Assembly (NCBI RefSeq): GCF_036850765.1
Contig: NC_089492.1
Location: 204,847,681-204,911,680, forward strand
DNA: 64,000 nucleotides
Reading direction: 5' to 3'
Source of the DNA: Saccopteryx bilineata
Lineage: Eukaryota > Chordata > Mammalia > Chiroptera > Emballonuridae
A program made the position numbers and the translations under genes. Below the pieces are notes generated by a model. It had not been told where the DNA came from. It saw nothing but the letters and a program-made list of their open reading frames with translations, and did no database searches. Position 1 is the first letter of the stretch. Every line of letters begins with the position of its first letter. Of the stretch, positions 35,230 through 47,439 are shown piece by piece.

Positions 35230-35359
35230 TACACATACTTACATAATGCCCACAAGCAATAAGACTGTTTTAGAAAATGAAAATGTTTTTAATTGCAAAT
35301 TGAAACTTGTCAATTCACTGCTAAGTTAGTGGCTCCTCATCATGCTTGGAATAATATTC

Positions 35360-35820
35360 AACTCCTAAAAGTGGGCCCTGCTCACTTCTACAATACCTTT
35401 TCCTGCCACCACTCTTCTGTCCCGGGTCCCCTCTTCTGCCAAACATCATGCTCCATGCTTGGACTTCCCTGAATTATCTATATTTCCAAGAACCTGACTT
35501 GCTTTATCTAGCCTCAAGACCTTTGCACGTGGCGCTTCCACTGTAAAACTTTTCTTTCTTTGCCTCCAAAACTTCTATTTGTTCTTTTGCTTAGATAGTT
35601 CCTCATCCAAAAAGGCTTGCCTGATCCCCCTCGTCTCGATTCTCCCTGTGCTCTGAGAGATATCCCTGTGGTGTCATTGATCTCACAATACTGTAATTGT
35701 CTGTTCATTTCTCTCTATCTCCAACTATGGCAGGGCAGTTTCCTATAATCTCAGTCCTGAGCATTGTGCCTGGCAAACAGTAGTTGCAATAAATAATTGC
35801 TGAAAAAATAAATAAATGAT
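35360..35820 (+). mobile_element. LINE-2 3' end relic, long
   Basis: About 460 bp in L2 order: 'gcctcaagacctttgcacgt', 'aggcttgcctgatccccctc', 'gtctgttcatttctctctat', 'atggcagggcagtttcc' and 'gcattgtgcctggcaaacag', ending with a GAAAAAATAAATAAATG tail. Confidence 0.65.
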
Positions 35821-35829
35821 TTTGCTTTT

Positions 35830-36190
35830 AGAAGGGCAAAGAGTGCATAGCTCTGGTTCCCCCTCCAATCTGCTGTAAGACAAGTTCCTTTGCAGCAGTC
35901 AGCCCTGTATTGTGTCCTAGCATTTATATAAACCATACCAAAAGTACAATTAATTCTAATTACCAGATCTGTGGATCAACTGATTTCCTCATAGCCCAGA
36001 CCCCATAGACAAGGTTCTCTTACTACTGAACCAACCATATATATTCATTCAGTGCTCCCAATGGAAATAGAAGCAACACCTATATCAACTAGTTCATCTA
36101 GCTAAAGTCATATGATGACTCTTAAATGACAAAGAAAGAGAATTTGAATAAGCCATCTTCTATGATGTTACATCAAATTTGACTAATAAC
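35830..36190. other. No gene or named repeat seen
   Basis: No repeat head or coding frame that I can support. Confidence 0.3.
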
Positions 36191-36194
36191 CAAG

Positions 36195-36372
36195 CTGAAG
36201 ACATTCACATATGTTCTTCCTTACTCCTCCCAACAACCTTGTGAACTGGAGAGGTATCTGTTACTCTCATTTGCAAATGAGAAAGCTGGAATTCACAAAA
36301 GGTAAGAAATAGAGCTGCACTTTCAAAATGGCTCTGTTTTCCAATTTAGAAGTCATGCCCACTATTCTATAA
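36195..36372 (-). mobile_element. MIR relic, antisense
   Basis: 'cctcccaacaaccttgtga', 'tactctcatttgcaaatgag', 'aagaaatagagctgcac' and 'catgcccactattctat' follow MIR order as read on the complementary strand, ending near the head region. Confidence 0.6.
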
Positions 36373-36379
36373 TTGTACA

Positions 36380-37180
36380 AAATTTATAGAAATAGAAAAT
36401 ATGAAGCAATTTCTATCCTAAAAAGTAAAAATAGTATTTAAGAAAAAAATTTTAATAAATAAAGTGTCAAAAAGGTATTAGTTCAATAATTATATTTTAT
36501 AACATATTATTATTTTACATTATACAAAGTATTTTATTTTATATTATATATTTTCATTATTCATTATGAGTATATTATTTTATATTTTAATAAATTATAA
36601 TATAAAGCACTTATTTAAATCATACTGTAGAATATTAATGATATGGAGACTTGTTCACAATATCACAAGAAATTGATAAGTAAAGGAGATTACTAAAATC
36701 TAGGTACAAGTATGGCCTTACATTATAATATATAAATAAACATGCATAAAAAATGAACTAGAATTCTTTACACAATAATGTCAACAATGGCTATTTATGA
36801 AGAGTAAGAGAACAGAAGATTTTCATTTCATTCTTTTAGACTTTTATCTCATTTCCAAATTATACAATTGAATGCATACTACTTTGACAATTAGAATGAA
36901 TTTACTTAGAAAACAAGTAAAAGCATAAAATATGCAAGTGACTGCTCCTTGAAAACATTACACCTAACTATTTCTGTACCGTTTTCAAACAGTCTCACAG
37001 TACACTTCAATCCACCCCAGTTCTCTGGTCACACTCATATTCAAGTGCACATTTTGCAGCACTTAACTTCTACCTAGCTGCTGGTTTACTGTGGTGCTGT
37101 AGACAATACCAGCTTGAAAAAATTCAGGGCCTGAAATTTAATCACAATTCACATTTTCAAATTTAATAAAAAAAACCTGT
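36380..37180. other. AT-rich DNA, nothing recognised
   Basis: 36,430-36,620 is almost pure A+T with TATATTTTATATT-type words. No open frames. Confidence 0.35.
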
Positions 37181-37184
37181 GCTC

Positions 37185-37370
37185 TTATGGCTCCCTCATT
37201 GTACCTTTCTTATGATACACATCATACTGTTTGAATCATAGCTAATAGATTGCTACTAGATTACAGAGTTCACAAGTAAGGTATTTTTGTATCTGCTGAG
37301 TCAGGTGGCACAGTGCCTTGAATATAGTAGATACTCAATAAATACCTCCTTAATTGAATATGAGTGATAT
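37185..37370 (+). mobile_element. LINE-2 3' end relic
   Basis: 'ggctccctcattgtaccttt', 'attacagagttcacaagtaa', 'cacagtgccttgaatatagt' and 'actcaataaatacctcctta' are in L2 3'-end order. Confidence 0.5.
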
Positions 37371-37374
37371 GCCA

Positions 37375-39420
37375 ATTTAATAAATTAATAATTAACAGAT
37401 AAACTAATTTTTTAGTATCAATATGTCCCAGAAAATGTGCTAAATCCTGTCTTAACAACAACAACAAACTAAAGGTATAGTGTCTCTGCTTTCAAGAACT
37501 TCCAACCATATAGGAAGGCAAAGCTATTGCATGTGAGCCAATTAAGTGCTAAATTGGGCCATACTGGTATAACAGAAATAGAAAATCAGAGAAGGAAAAG
37601 ATGAGCCTAACCAAGAATACAAAGCAACTCTAAAATAGGATTGTCTCTCTAACCAGAGACCATGCCCTCAAGGGCAACCCCTAATTCTTCTCCTCAATTC
37701 CGCCCAGCCAATCTGACAGGTACTGCTCCAGTTCAATCCATTTAGCAACCATTCTATTAAGCCCATATACATCATTGTTCCTGCACAAGGAAAGCTGTAT
37801 TTATACAATAAGGGAGAAGAAAGCAGAACACATCCTATATTCATATTTATCTAAGGCTACTGAATTCAGAGGTGGCTCTAGAGAGAAGACTGATGGGAGA
37901 CCAAGTTATTCCAAAAATTCAAATCTATCATGAAGTAGAGCTTGGGCAGATCCCCCCCTCTATGTTTGAGGATTTCTCTTTTTATTTTTTTCTTTCATTG
38001 ATTCAGCTAAGCAGCCGCCAATTCCACAAATAGGATATTTTAGTCTAGAAGGAGAAATAAAACATGTGTATACATAATCAAAATAAAAAGGTGTTAATTG
38101 CCTTATGAGAAGTGCAGATGAAGTGCTATGTGATCACTTCTAGCCAGAAGAAGTCAATAAGAGCCCCATCAACAAGAAGGAATGTGATCTGACCCTTATG
38201 AGATAGAGAGGAATGAAACAGGTAGAAATTGAAAAATAAAACAGGGAAACAACATTATCAAACAAGATAAAAATGTTATACACACATACACACAGAGAAA
38301 AGAGTTAGAAAAGCTCAAGTTGGTAGGAAGACAGAGAGCTGGAGTTAAAGATATAAATGTAAACTTAGAGCATAGTGCAGAAGGAATTGGACTTTGTTTT
38401 GGGGATGTAGGAAGTCAATGAAGGTTTCTAAAGGAGAATAAGTGACATGCTACCACCCAATTTTTAGCTGTATTTGCTATATAAGAGGAATGTCTAACAA
38501 ATGAATCTCTTAGCTAACAATTTTTTAATTTTGACTATTCAAAACAGGTATATCCTCTAAGCATGCCTACAAGGGGCACCTTTAATATTAATTTCTGTAG
38601 TCTGTCTTCCCTTTAGTGAGGAGTTTTATTTCTTGTGCTCTGGTAATACTAGAACATTCCCACTTTGTCTTGGCTGTATCATGTCATCAACCTAAAAATA
38701 GATGCTAATTAACAAGGTTATTTCTAACTTACATTGTTAAAAGAGAGGAAAACAGTGATGAAACACATATGGGGCATTAAATTAACCAAAGACAAAACCA
38801 AATTCTAGTTCAAAATTCCTACCTCACAGATACTCAATTCACTAAAAGTCTTCATTTTTCTAAATCAAATAGTCATTATCCAAATTTTCTATCCTTGATG
38901 TGATAATATAGCATGATCAGACATGCCCCAACAGAACACAAATTGACTTTTGGAGCCTCGATGCTAGATGGCATGTGTGGATAGTAAAGCAAATATCTCA
39001 CTCTATTATCTGTCGTCTCTGAACCAGCAGATTACATGGTTCACTGACTAGCTGAATAACTTTTAGACAGTTTGCTCATGTCTATTTACACATATTCTAC
39101 AGAAATATATTAACAACTGAGAAACAGCTGCAAAAATTATACGGCAAGGTAGATGAGTGCAACCATCCTCCAGGCACATTTCTGTGAAAAAAGACAAAAG
39201 TTGTACATGGTAAGTAAGGGAAGTGGGGAAAACACACATGCACATTTGTATGTTGCTGCCATCACAAACTGTAATTCCACACAGTAATAGAGGCAGTTAA
39301 AGAAAACACATTATAAAATCTCCTGGAACTCCTGAAATATTACTAAAATATATATTTTTTATAGCATTGAGTTGAAGATTTAGATTTGTGTTCTAAAATA
39401 TTTTACTAAGCATTGTATTT
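37375..39420. other. No gene recognised; traces of old repeat
   Basis: 37,440-37,620 and 38,040-38,440 hold wording of the same unclassified old repeat as 28.5 kb ('tgctttcaagaacttccaac', 'ggaggtttctaaaggagaat'-like). The rest looks unique. Open frames are short. Confidence 0.35.
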
Positions 39421-39429
39421 CTTTATTTA

Positions 39430-39885
39430 ATTTTTGAAAATTTAATTGAATTTATTAGGGTGACATAGATAATAAAATTATACAGGTTTCAGGTGCACAG
39501 TTCTACAATACCTCATCTGTACACTGTATTGTGTGTTCACCACCCCAAGTCAAATCTCCTTTCATCATGTTTATCACACCTTACGCTCCTTCACCTTTCC
39601 CTCCGGTAAGACCCACACTGTTGTCTGTGTCTATGAGTTTTTTTCGTTGCTTATACCCTTCACTTCTTTTACCCAGCCCCCAACCCTCATTCCCTCTGAT
39701 ATCTGTCATTCTGTTTTCTGTATCTGAGTCTGTTTTTATTTTATCTGTTTATTTTGTTCATTAGATTCCACATATAAGTGAAATCATATGGTATTTGTCT
39801 TTCTCTGACTGGCTTGTTTCATTTAGCATAATAATCTCCAGATCTATCCATGCTGTTGTAAAAGGTAAAATTTCCTTCTTTTTTA
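39430..39885 (-). mobile_element. LINE-1 3' end, antisense
   Basis: Reads as the complement of the L1 3' end at 51,790-52,270: shared words include 'gtgttcaccaccccaagtca', 'tctgtatctgagtctgtttt' and 'cacatataagtgaaatcata'. It starts after a T-rich stretch (the complement of a poly-A tail) and stops near 39,885, so it is a 5'-truncated copy of about 450 bp. Confidence 0.85.
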
Positions 39886-39889
39886 CAAC

Positions 39890-40735
39890 TGAACAATCAT
39901 ATTTCTTAATAAGAAAGCCACTGCTCATATACATTCAACAGCCAATAATGGAAGTTTCCTGGTTATACTTTGACTTAAAACTCATAATGTTTATTCTCAA
40001 TCAGAGCTCAGTTTTAATCTCCTCTCCAAGTCACATATGTCTCATGTCAAAAGATATTAACACATATAAAAGGAGTCTAATATCTACCAAAATTACACTG
40101 ATCCCTAAGCATTTTGCTTTAAAAATAATACTAATGTTGTGTAAAAATTTTTCAGATAAATTCTGCTTATTGCTCCATAAATTTCCTAGCTGAATTTCTG
40201 TAGGCAATGGCTGGCCGGGTGGTACTGGGAGAGTGCTTCTCTAACACTGGAGAAGCACTAACTGTGGAGAAGTGGCTTCACAGCACACTGTCTCCTTTTA
40301 AGAATCAAACACACCACCCTCTCCTCTAGATGATTATATTCCTTTGATTTCCAGAATGCTCCAAATTCCTTTAATCTTGCTCTTTTTTGTCAGCCCTTTC
40401 TCAGTTTTCTTTGCAAACCTATCCTCAGCTAAACACCCTAAAATATTGGGCTTCAACCAAGGTTTAGTAATTGGACCTTTCCTTAGTACATTCTCTCACT
40501 AGCTAACTATATCCAATTCCATTATTTTAGTTACATCTAATAACTCCCCAAAAGTAGTATATTTGCTTGGAGCTCCAGATACACATTCTTTCCCTCGACA
40601 GTTTTACAATTCGCATGTCTAAAATCCCCAAAGAGCCCTAATCCCAACCCCTCAGTTCCCTATCCCAGCTGCATCCTTCCAGTTGGACAAACCAAAGACA
40701 GCCTTCCTAGCAGATGCCTTTGAAACCTCAATTAT
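39890..40735. other. No gene seen
   Basis: No coding frame with a recognisable domain. The last part (40,320-40,700) is C/T-rich and may be an extension of the L2 that follows. Confidence 0.35.
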
Positions 40736-40739
40736 TCTT

Positions 40740-41515
40740 ACCTCTAATACCCAGTCTATCTCAAGGTAGGATACTTTTACTCTTTGATATCAGTCCGCTA
40801 TGACCATTTCCACCACCATTTCCACAGTCTCTTCCTGAATTTCTGCAGTATTCTCATAACTAGTTTCCCCAATACATTTCCTATCGTGAAGTAAAATAAT
40901 ATTTTAAAATGCAAATCTCATTTGTTAATCTCCCACTTAAAACTCTTCAAAGGCTTCCCATTGCTCTTGGGATAAAGGCTAAATTCCTTAACAAGATCCT
41001 GCGGCTCACCTGCGGCTTTCTCTCCAGCCTCACCTCCTGCCAGTTTCTGCCCCACTCTGCTCTCCAATCAACTGTCAGTTCCTTACAGATCGGATGCTCT
41101 CCCTACCCAGCCAGCTTAGAACAGTGGACACACTACTCTCTCCACCTAGACTATTTCCCCAGCTTGCCCTTTTATTTTCTTTATTTCTGCGTATCCTTTA
41201 GAGTTCAACTCAAGCATCACATCCGTGAAGAAAATTTCCTTGGCCATCTCTCTCCTACTTGACTCCAGGCCACTGCAGACTGAGCCAGGGTTCTGTGTTC
41301 ATTCTGTGAGCTCCTTGTGTGTTTTCTTCTTTGAATGCTTCAAAGTTAGAAATGATATATTTATGTGTGTTATTGTTTGATTAATTTCTAAACCTCCCTT
41401 CATTTTTCTATCAGCTCCAACGGATCAAAGACTGGGCCCTCTTCCCTGACCAGAGCAGCTTCTGTGCCTAACACAGCACCTGGCTCCAAGTGAACACATG
41501 ATCATTGTTTAGCAA
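40740..41515 (+). mobile_element. LINE-2 3' end relic, longest in window
   Basis: Nearly 780 bp in L2 order: 'aatattttaaaatgcaaatc', 'cttcaaaggcttcccattgc', 'gggataaaggctaaattcct', 'agttcaactcaagcatcac' and 'ttctgtgcctaacacagcac'. The 117-codon frame 40,909-41,262 is in this relic and is not a host gene; L2 ORF2 ends upstream of this untranslated part. Confidence 0.7.
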
Positions 41516-41939
41516 ATAAGTAAAGGAAGCAGTAAGAGATGAGGCTGGAGAGACAGCATGGGCTAGTTTATAAATAAAAATAGATTCCTATCTGGTTTCC
41601 TATCTGCCATTTCTTCACTTTGCATCTAGGATTGTCATCCTAAAGCACAAGAATGTGGAAGTACTTTACAAGTTGTAAAGCACTCTCATAAAAAAAAATC
41701 ATTATTATTATGTTACTAAAAAATCTGACTTTTCTCACCAAGGTTCTCTATGATCTGATCTCAACCTATTCTTCCGGCTTGGTCTAAAACTACATCCCAC
41801 CATAAGCACAGTGCCTGACTATGTGTGTTACAGTAGGTGAGATAGAATACTATCCGGTGATATAACAGGTGAAATCGCATATTATACTGTGTTATATCAG
41901 GTAAGGAAGAGGACCATACAATTTACAAAGTGTCTCAGA

Positions 41940-42190
41940 CACATCTAGCCTCCATACCTTTGTTTCTGCTGTTCCCTCAGCCATAATGCCTGATCTTTGC
42001 CAAAGCATACCTCAAAATACTACCCCTACTAAGTTTTCTATTTTGTATTACTTATAGTTAGTTACATAGATATTAATTTTCCTATACTATATTATAAACT
42101 CCTTACAGGGTATTTTATTCATCTTTGTACTCCCACAGCATCTAATACACTTCTGGACACAGAAGTGATTCTCTTAAGATGAGCTGAACT
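41940..42190 (+). mobile_element. LINE-2 3' end relic
   Basis: 'ttccctcagccataatgcct', 'attataaactccttacaggg' and 'ctcccacagcatctaataca' follow L2 order. Confidence 0.5.
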
Positions 42191-42194
42191 AAAA

Positions 42195-44800
42195 AAATCC
42201 ACCATTGAGAACTGATTACTAGATAATTGTGACTAGAAAAGGAAAAAGCAGCAAGCAGAATGGTAAAAGTCCAGGTCCCAAGAAGAAACACCTGGAGCCT
42301 CTTTCATATTATTTAAAGTTCCCAAGACTGAAAGTTTATTTATTAAACTAGTCTCAACATTACCAAGTCCAGATCAAATGGTATCAGTCTCTCCTGTTGA
42401 CATTTGGATTCTGTAGTAGATATATCTCAAATCATTTCTAAAGTTCAAATATTAGTTTTTGTACCCAGGGGCATGTTCTCAGAGAATATTTTTGAGGACC
42501 CACTGAAACTACTAAAATTATCACAGAATGGGTTACTGTCCTGTCCTATCTTACCAAACAAAAGAACAACAAAAGTCACAGGATTGCCATTATGATGTTA
42601 ACGCCTAAATAGTTTTAGAATTTAAACACTAATTCATCCGTGTCTCTCAGTGAGTATGATGCTAAGGCATAATTTGTCACCTCAATCAGAATTTCTTAAG
42701 CTCACTGGGACAGTTAAAAAGCCAGATTGTAATCAGTCTCTAGGTGCTTTATTTAAATCCATGAACTAAGATGTCTTTTCTATTGTTTCAATGCCATAAA
42801 TCTATTTTGAGAAAGAAGGTAGGATAGCTCTAACAAGCCCTAGACATTTCAGTTTTCTTATCAAAGTCTAGCTAAATTAAACCTGTGAGATGAGGCAATG
42901 ATTTTTTTCCTTTATTTCTCCTACCCCCAGTAATTAGCTCTCTCCTTATATTGCCCATAATTTATATCATTTAGAGTATAATCAATAAAAGTACCATTGT
43001 TTATAACATAATTGCATGAAGTTGTTCTTTGTTCAAAAAAGCACAAACAAGTTGTTTACAAGAAAGAAAAATACAATTCTACTTTATACAAAAATACTGG
43101 ATATGTCCAAACTCATACCCACTTCAACAAGTTCATGTCTATTTCATTTGATACCCAATACAGTAATCTAGTGTTTATAGCTACTTTTCTTTTTGGGCTG
43201 AATACTAGTGAATTTTTTCTTTCTATAAATAGAAATCATATTTTAAAAAAACATGTTCTACATTTCTATTGAAAATTAAAATAATTTCCAAACTTTATTT
43301 CAGTGCATATAAGATTGCTATTTCCTGATTGTCTAGTTACTTAAGGCCAAGTTTTAAAAGCAAAGTTCCAGGATTAATTACCTTTCCTATTTGCTGCTCT
43401 ACCACCAAAGCTGCAGTCACTGAGAATAATCTTCAGAAGCTTGGCTTTGTTGCTAGAGCAACCAACCCAACTTAAGGCATTTTTAATCTTTTTTTTTGGA
43501 GCATTTTAAATAGCAATAAAATATAACTTATCTAGTCTACCACAATAAGCATTAAGTTCATTTTTATAATTCTGATCTAGTAATGAGGAAATTTGGAACT
43601 TAGTCTAATAGGAATTTGAAACAACAAACATTCTTCGTGTGAAAACTGCAGGCACGTGCCACCTTCAGGCCAGTATCCATTTCCCCAGGGAGAGTGGTCA
43701 CAATCAAAAAGAAAGGGCTGACAAGAAAATGTCTGCTTCTTCCACCTCAGCCCCTTTCAGCCATCTCAGAATTTAAATGCATCACAGGTCAATTTTACAA
43801 TGCCCTATATTTCTGTTTATTGGTACAGTTCAGGAGATATACATTTTGACCCTCTCATTGAATATAAAGAAATCAGAGTATCTGTATCCAAATATCCTAG
43901 CTAACTAGAAATGTCAAGTTCTCTGCTACCATTACCTCATTTTTTATTTATTTTTATTTAATTTTTCCATATTTTACTATGAAGCCTGACATATTGTATG
44001 TAGTAGGAGAGGTAATAATCCTAAATATTAACAAACATGTCAAATATAAAACCAGAGTCCCTAAAGAATCACACAATTTCAATAACACCTTGTATGCTAT
44101 CTTTCTACAAAGAGTACAAACCATTTTAACACTAAGACATATTCGTAGCTGCCCTCTGTGAAGAAAGAATAGAAAAGAGTAGGCTTTTTGGTGAATCAGT
44201 TGAATTTATAAGACACCTAAACCGTATTGGCAACACATAAACATATGACACATTTCTGTCTTACGTATCCAGGAACAGTCTAATGATTTTGGGTCAGGCT
44301 ACACAATTAAATAAGGGGAAAACGATCACTGGATTTGGGAAAACCCTAGAAACAGGGGATCGTATTGGTAATAGTTCATTATAAAGATAAGAAAATAAGC
44401 CCTGGGAAATTAAGTAACATGAATGGCTACTGCTTGAACGTATTTCCCAAAATGACTGTCTTTATTAAAACTGCTTTTCTATAGCTGAGGTACATATATG
44501 AAAATTCTTGACCCCTAGAATATGAAATAAAACATCCTGATACTATTAATAGTACATTATAATTACTAGAAAACTATTTGTTAGCAGAATTAGCTTTCAC
44601 TTACTTAAAGCCCAATGAGTGAGTTGAATATTCCCTACTAAGAGATTCTAAATGTTTCAATGATTCTTCAAGAACATTCTGTTTTCTTGAGATGTTGAGA
44701 ACAGACACAATTTGAGTTCTCCTCAGTAATTTCCATAATAATTGCAAATGTACTATGAATCAATAAAGACAATGCACTTATTTTTTGTGGTAGTTTTTAA
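42195..44800. other. AT-rich DNA, no gene or named repeat
   Basis: About 2.6 kb without SINE, L1 or transposon ends that I can see. Open frames at 42,404-42,595, 43,012-43,272 and 43,979-44,161 show no known domain. Confidence 0.35.
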
Positions 44801-45087
44801 ATGCATAGCCAGTGGCGGGATTCAGGCAGTTTCTACTGGTTCAACAGAACCAATACATAATTTTTTGATGAGTTCAGTGAACCAGTTATTAAAATGGCAC
44901 TTGTAATCAGGGTTCTCACTAAGGTGGGCACCTGGACAGCTGCCCAATATGCAAATCACTAATTTACATTCCTTACTCTTTCTTAATGCTCATCTGTGCA
45001 ACAGCATATTCTAAGCATCTGTAGTATGTTCATTGCATCCATAGGTGAAAAAAATTACAAGTGAGGATGCCAATCAAGAAGCAGTAT

Positions 45088-45455
45088 GGGCCTGACTGGT
45101 TGGCACAGTGGTAGAGCATTGGCCCAGAATATGGATGTCCCAGGTTCAATTCCCAGTCAGGGCACACAAGAGAAATGCCCATCTGTTTCTCCACCTCTCC
45201 CCCTCTCACCTCTCTCTCTCTTTCTCTCTCTCTCTTCCCCTCCTGTAGTCATGACTCTATCAGAGCAAGTTGGTCCTGGGTGCTGAAAATGGCCCCATGC
45301 CTTCACCTCAGGTGCTAAGAGCTTGGTTGCTAAACAATGGAGCAATGCCCCAAATGGGCAGATCATCACCCCCTAGTAGGCTTCTCGGGTGGATCCTGGT
45401 CCAGGCGCATGTGGGAATCTGTCTCTGCCGCATCTCTTTTCACTGAGTTAAAAAA
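45088..45455 (+). mobile_element. Type A SINE nested in the hAT element
   Basis: Head 'gggcctgactggttggcaca', B box 'ggttcaattcc', 'aaatgcccatctgtttctcc' and CT block. It has 'gtggatcctggtccaggcgc' near the 3' end and an A-rich tail. It is more diverged than the 22 kb copies. Flanks agaagcagtatg and agaagcagcaatatg look like a mutated target duplication. Confidence 0.87.
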
Positions 45456-45652
45456 AAATAGAAGCAGCAATATGAAAATATCTTTAACAGTTTTATTGTT
45501 TTTTATCAGCTATTATATAATATTTTTATTAACGTTTTAAAACTCTTATAATATATCATAATCTAGTTTTGTGTACCTCTTTTATTGTTCTTATTTAAAT
45601 AGTAAATGCATGAAATAAAATAAACTACCTTTCGGTATATCCTTTTTTTATA

Positions 45653-46367
45653 CAATGGTACCTTGACACACAAGCACTTTAAATCACGTGCAATTTGAGA
45701 GACGAGCAGTCACTCGTGGGATTTTTGCTTTAAGTCATGAGTGGATATTTGAATCCCAAACTTCCGCCACCCTCCACTAGATTGCCTGCTGAACATTCAG
45801 AAAGGGAGGAAGAAACAAACTTCTATGGCAAAGTTTTTGTTGAAACAGCCTCTAAGTGAAAGCAAGGAAAGAAACTGTGGCAAAAAAGCCAAAAGTCAGT
45901 GAAGAAAATAATGATGATTAAGCAAAGTAAAAAAAAATAGCAATTAAGTTTAGCAATAAAGTTACATATCATACGTAGTGTGTAAATTAAATTTTGCAAT
46001 TAAATGTAGCATTAAGTGTGTAGAGAGTAAGTTATATTAAGCAATAGCGCATAAAATGAAAACCTCCACCAGACTCCTCCCCCTCCGCCAACATCTTCGC
46101 CGGACTTTGAAGGTAAATATACTTTATAAACCAGTTTATTTCTTTACATTCTCTCTTATTATGTGTGTGTGTGTATTTGTTATTTACAAAGTACATTTTC
46201 TTATTTAAAAGCATATAAAACAAAAAATCCATGTGGTTTTTGGGGGCCAGAATGGATTAATTGCATTTTCATTAATTTAAATGGGGAAATTCAATTTGAC
46301 ACACAAGCAAATTGAGTAACAAGCTCAGCCATGAAACGAATTAAACTCATGTGTCAAGGTACCACCA
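45653..46367. mobile_element. 715 bp Tigger-like element nested in the hAT
   Basis: Left 'caatggtaccttgacacaca' and right 'ctcatgtgtcaaggtaccac' are inverted repeats of about 20-25 bp, with TA on both sides (45,651-45,652 and 46,368-46,369). The interior has no transposase frame. A (TG)n run lies at 46,161-46,174. 'gccaaaagtcagtgaagaaa' and similar stretches could be remnants of coding sequence but are too short to assign. Belongs to Tc1/mariner, probably the Tigger group. Confidence 0.78.
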
Positions 46368-46435
46368 TACTTAAATGGTCATTAGGGCAGAGGACCAGTT
46401 GTTAAAATTATTTGAATCCCACCACTGTGCATAGC

Positions 46436-47010
46436 TTTCAAATAGTTCCTCCCGACAGTGGTTTAGCTTCTCTCAGTATAGTATGTGACCACTACTTTTC
46501 CTCTTCTTACCTTCTGTGGATGTTTTGCTCAGATGTTCCCTGACCTAAAAGCCTTTTTTCTTTTCTCTAAGGTAAAATGGAAAAATCTCCTTTTTTCTAA
46601 GTTCAGCTTACTTAAAATATTGTAAAAATTTCACTTTTTTTTACAAAATCTATCCCTAAGAAGCTTTCCACAATGATCTTTTTCCCTTTGAGATCCTACA
46701 GCATGTAGTACAATTTGTTCTGCATTGTCATGCAACAGCTACACAAGAAGGATATGTCTTGCCTCACTAACTAAATGCCATGTTTCTAAAGGAAAGAAAG
46801 ATTTTTTATTTCACTTATATCTGCTTGCCTATGAGATGTTTGAGAATAGATTAAGAATGTTATAACTGTTTCTAAGAAGATTAAAAATAAAGATGACAGT
46901 CTTGGTGATTGTGACATCTGTACTTAAGTTACTTTTATACTTGTGGTTTGTTTAAAAAACTGATATTTTTAGATAAGTCTTTTACGTGATTAAAAAGGTG
47001 AACTTAGCCA
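46436..47010. other. No gene or named repeat seen
   Basis: T-rich, AT-rich DNA; nothing recognisable. Confidence 0.35.
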
Positions 47011-47024
47011 TCCAATAAATATTT

Positions 47025-47404
47025 TTTTTTTATTTATTTTTTTCATTTTTCTGAAGCTGGAAACAGGGAGAGACAGTCAGACAGACTCCCGCATGCGCCC
47101 GACCGGGATCCACCCGGCACGCCCACCAGGGGGCGATGCTCTGCCCATCCTGGGCATCGCCATATTGCGACCAGAGCCACTCTAGCGCCTGGGGCAGAGG
47201 CCACAGAGCCATGCCCAGCGCCCGGGCCATCTTTGCTCCAATGGAGCCTTGCCTACGGGAGGGGAAGAGAGAGACAGAGAGGAAAGCGCAGCGGAGGGGT
47301 GGAGAAGCAAATGGGCGCTTCTCCTATGTGCCCTGGCCAGGAATCGAACCCGGGTCCTCCGCACGCTAGGCCGACGCTCTACCGCTGAGCCAACCGGCCA
47401 GGGC
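47025..47404 (-). mobile_element. Type A SINE, antisense, young copy
   Basis: The plus strand begins with a poly-T run and 'tttctgaagctggaaacagg' and ends 'gagccaaccggccagggc', the complement of the type A head. Two internal GC-rich units are present ('caccagggggcgatgctctg', then CCCATCCTGGGCATCG). Flanks tccaataaatattt at 47,011-47,024 and 47,405-47,418 are identical. Open frames of 66-77 codons here are SINE-derived. Confidence 0.93.
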
Positions 47405-47439
47405 TCCAATAAATATTTATTAAATATCTACTATCAGGA

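Larger units (their letters stand above)
44810..46427 (+). mobile_element. hAT-type DNA transposon with two nested elements
   Basis: Left end 'cagtggcgggattcaggcag' and right end 'tttgaatcccaccactg' are inverted repeats (complement of right: CAGTGGTGGGATTCAAA). They are flanked by a perfect 8 bp duplication TGCATAGC at 44,802-44,809 and 46,428-46,435, the hAT signature. Subterminal words also pair ('ccagttattaaaatgg' with the complement of 'ggaccagttgttaaaattat'). Removing the SINE (about 45,087-45,460) and the Tigger-like element (45,653-46,367) leaves about 530 bp of non-coding sequence, so it is a non-autonomous hAT. Confidence 0.85.

Noticed and set aside
40909..41262. 117-codon plus-strand frame as a host gene
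   Set aside because: It lies fully in an L2 3'-end relic whose consensus order is clear.
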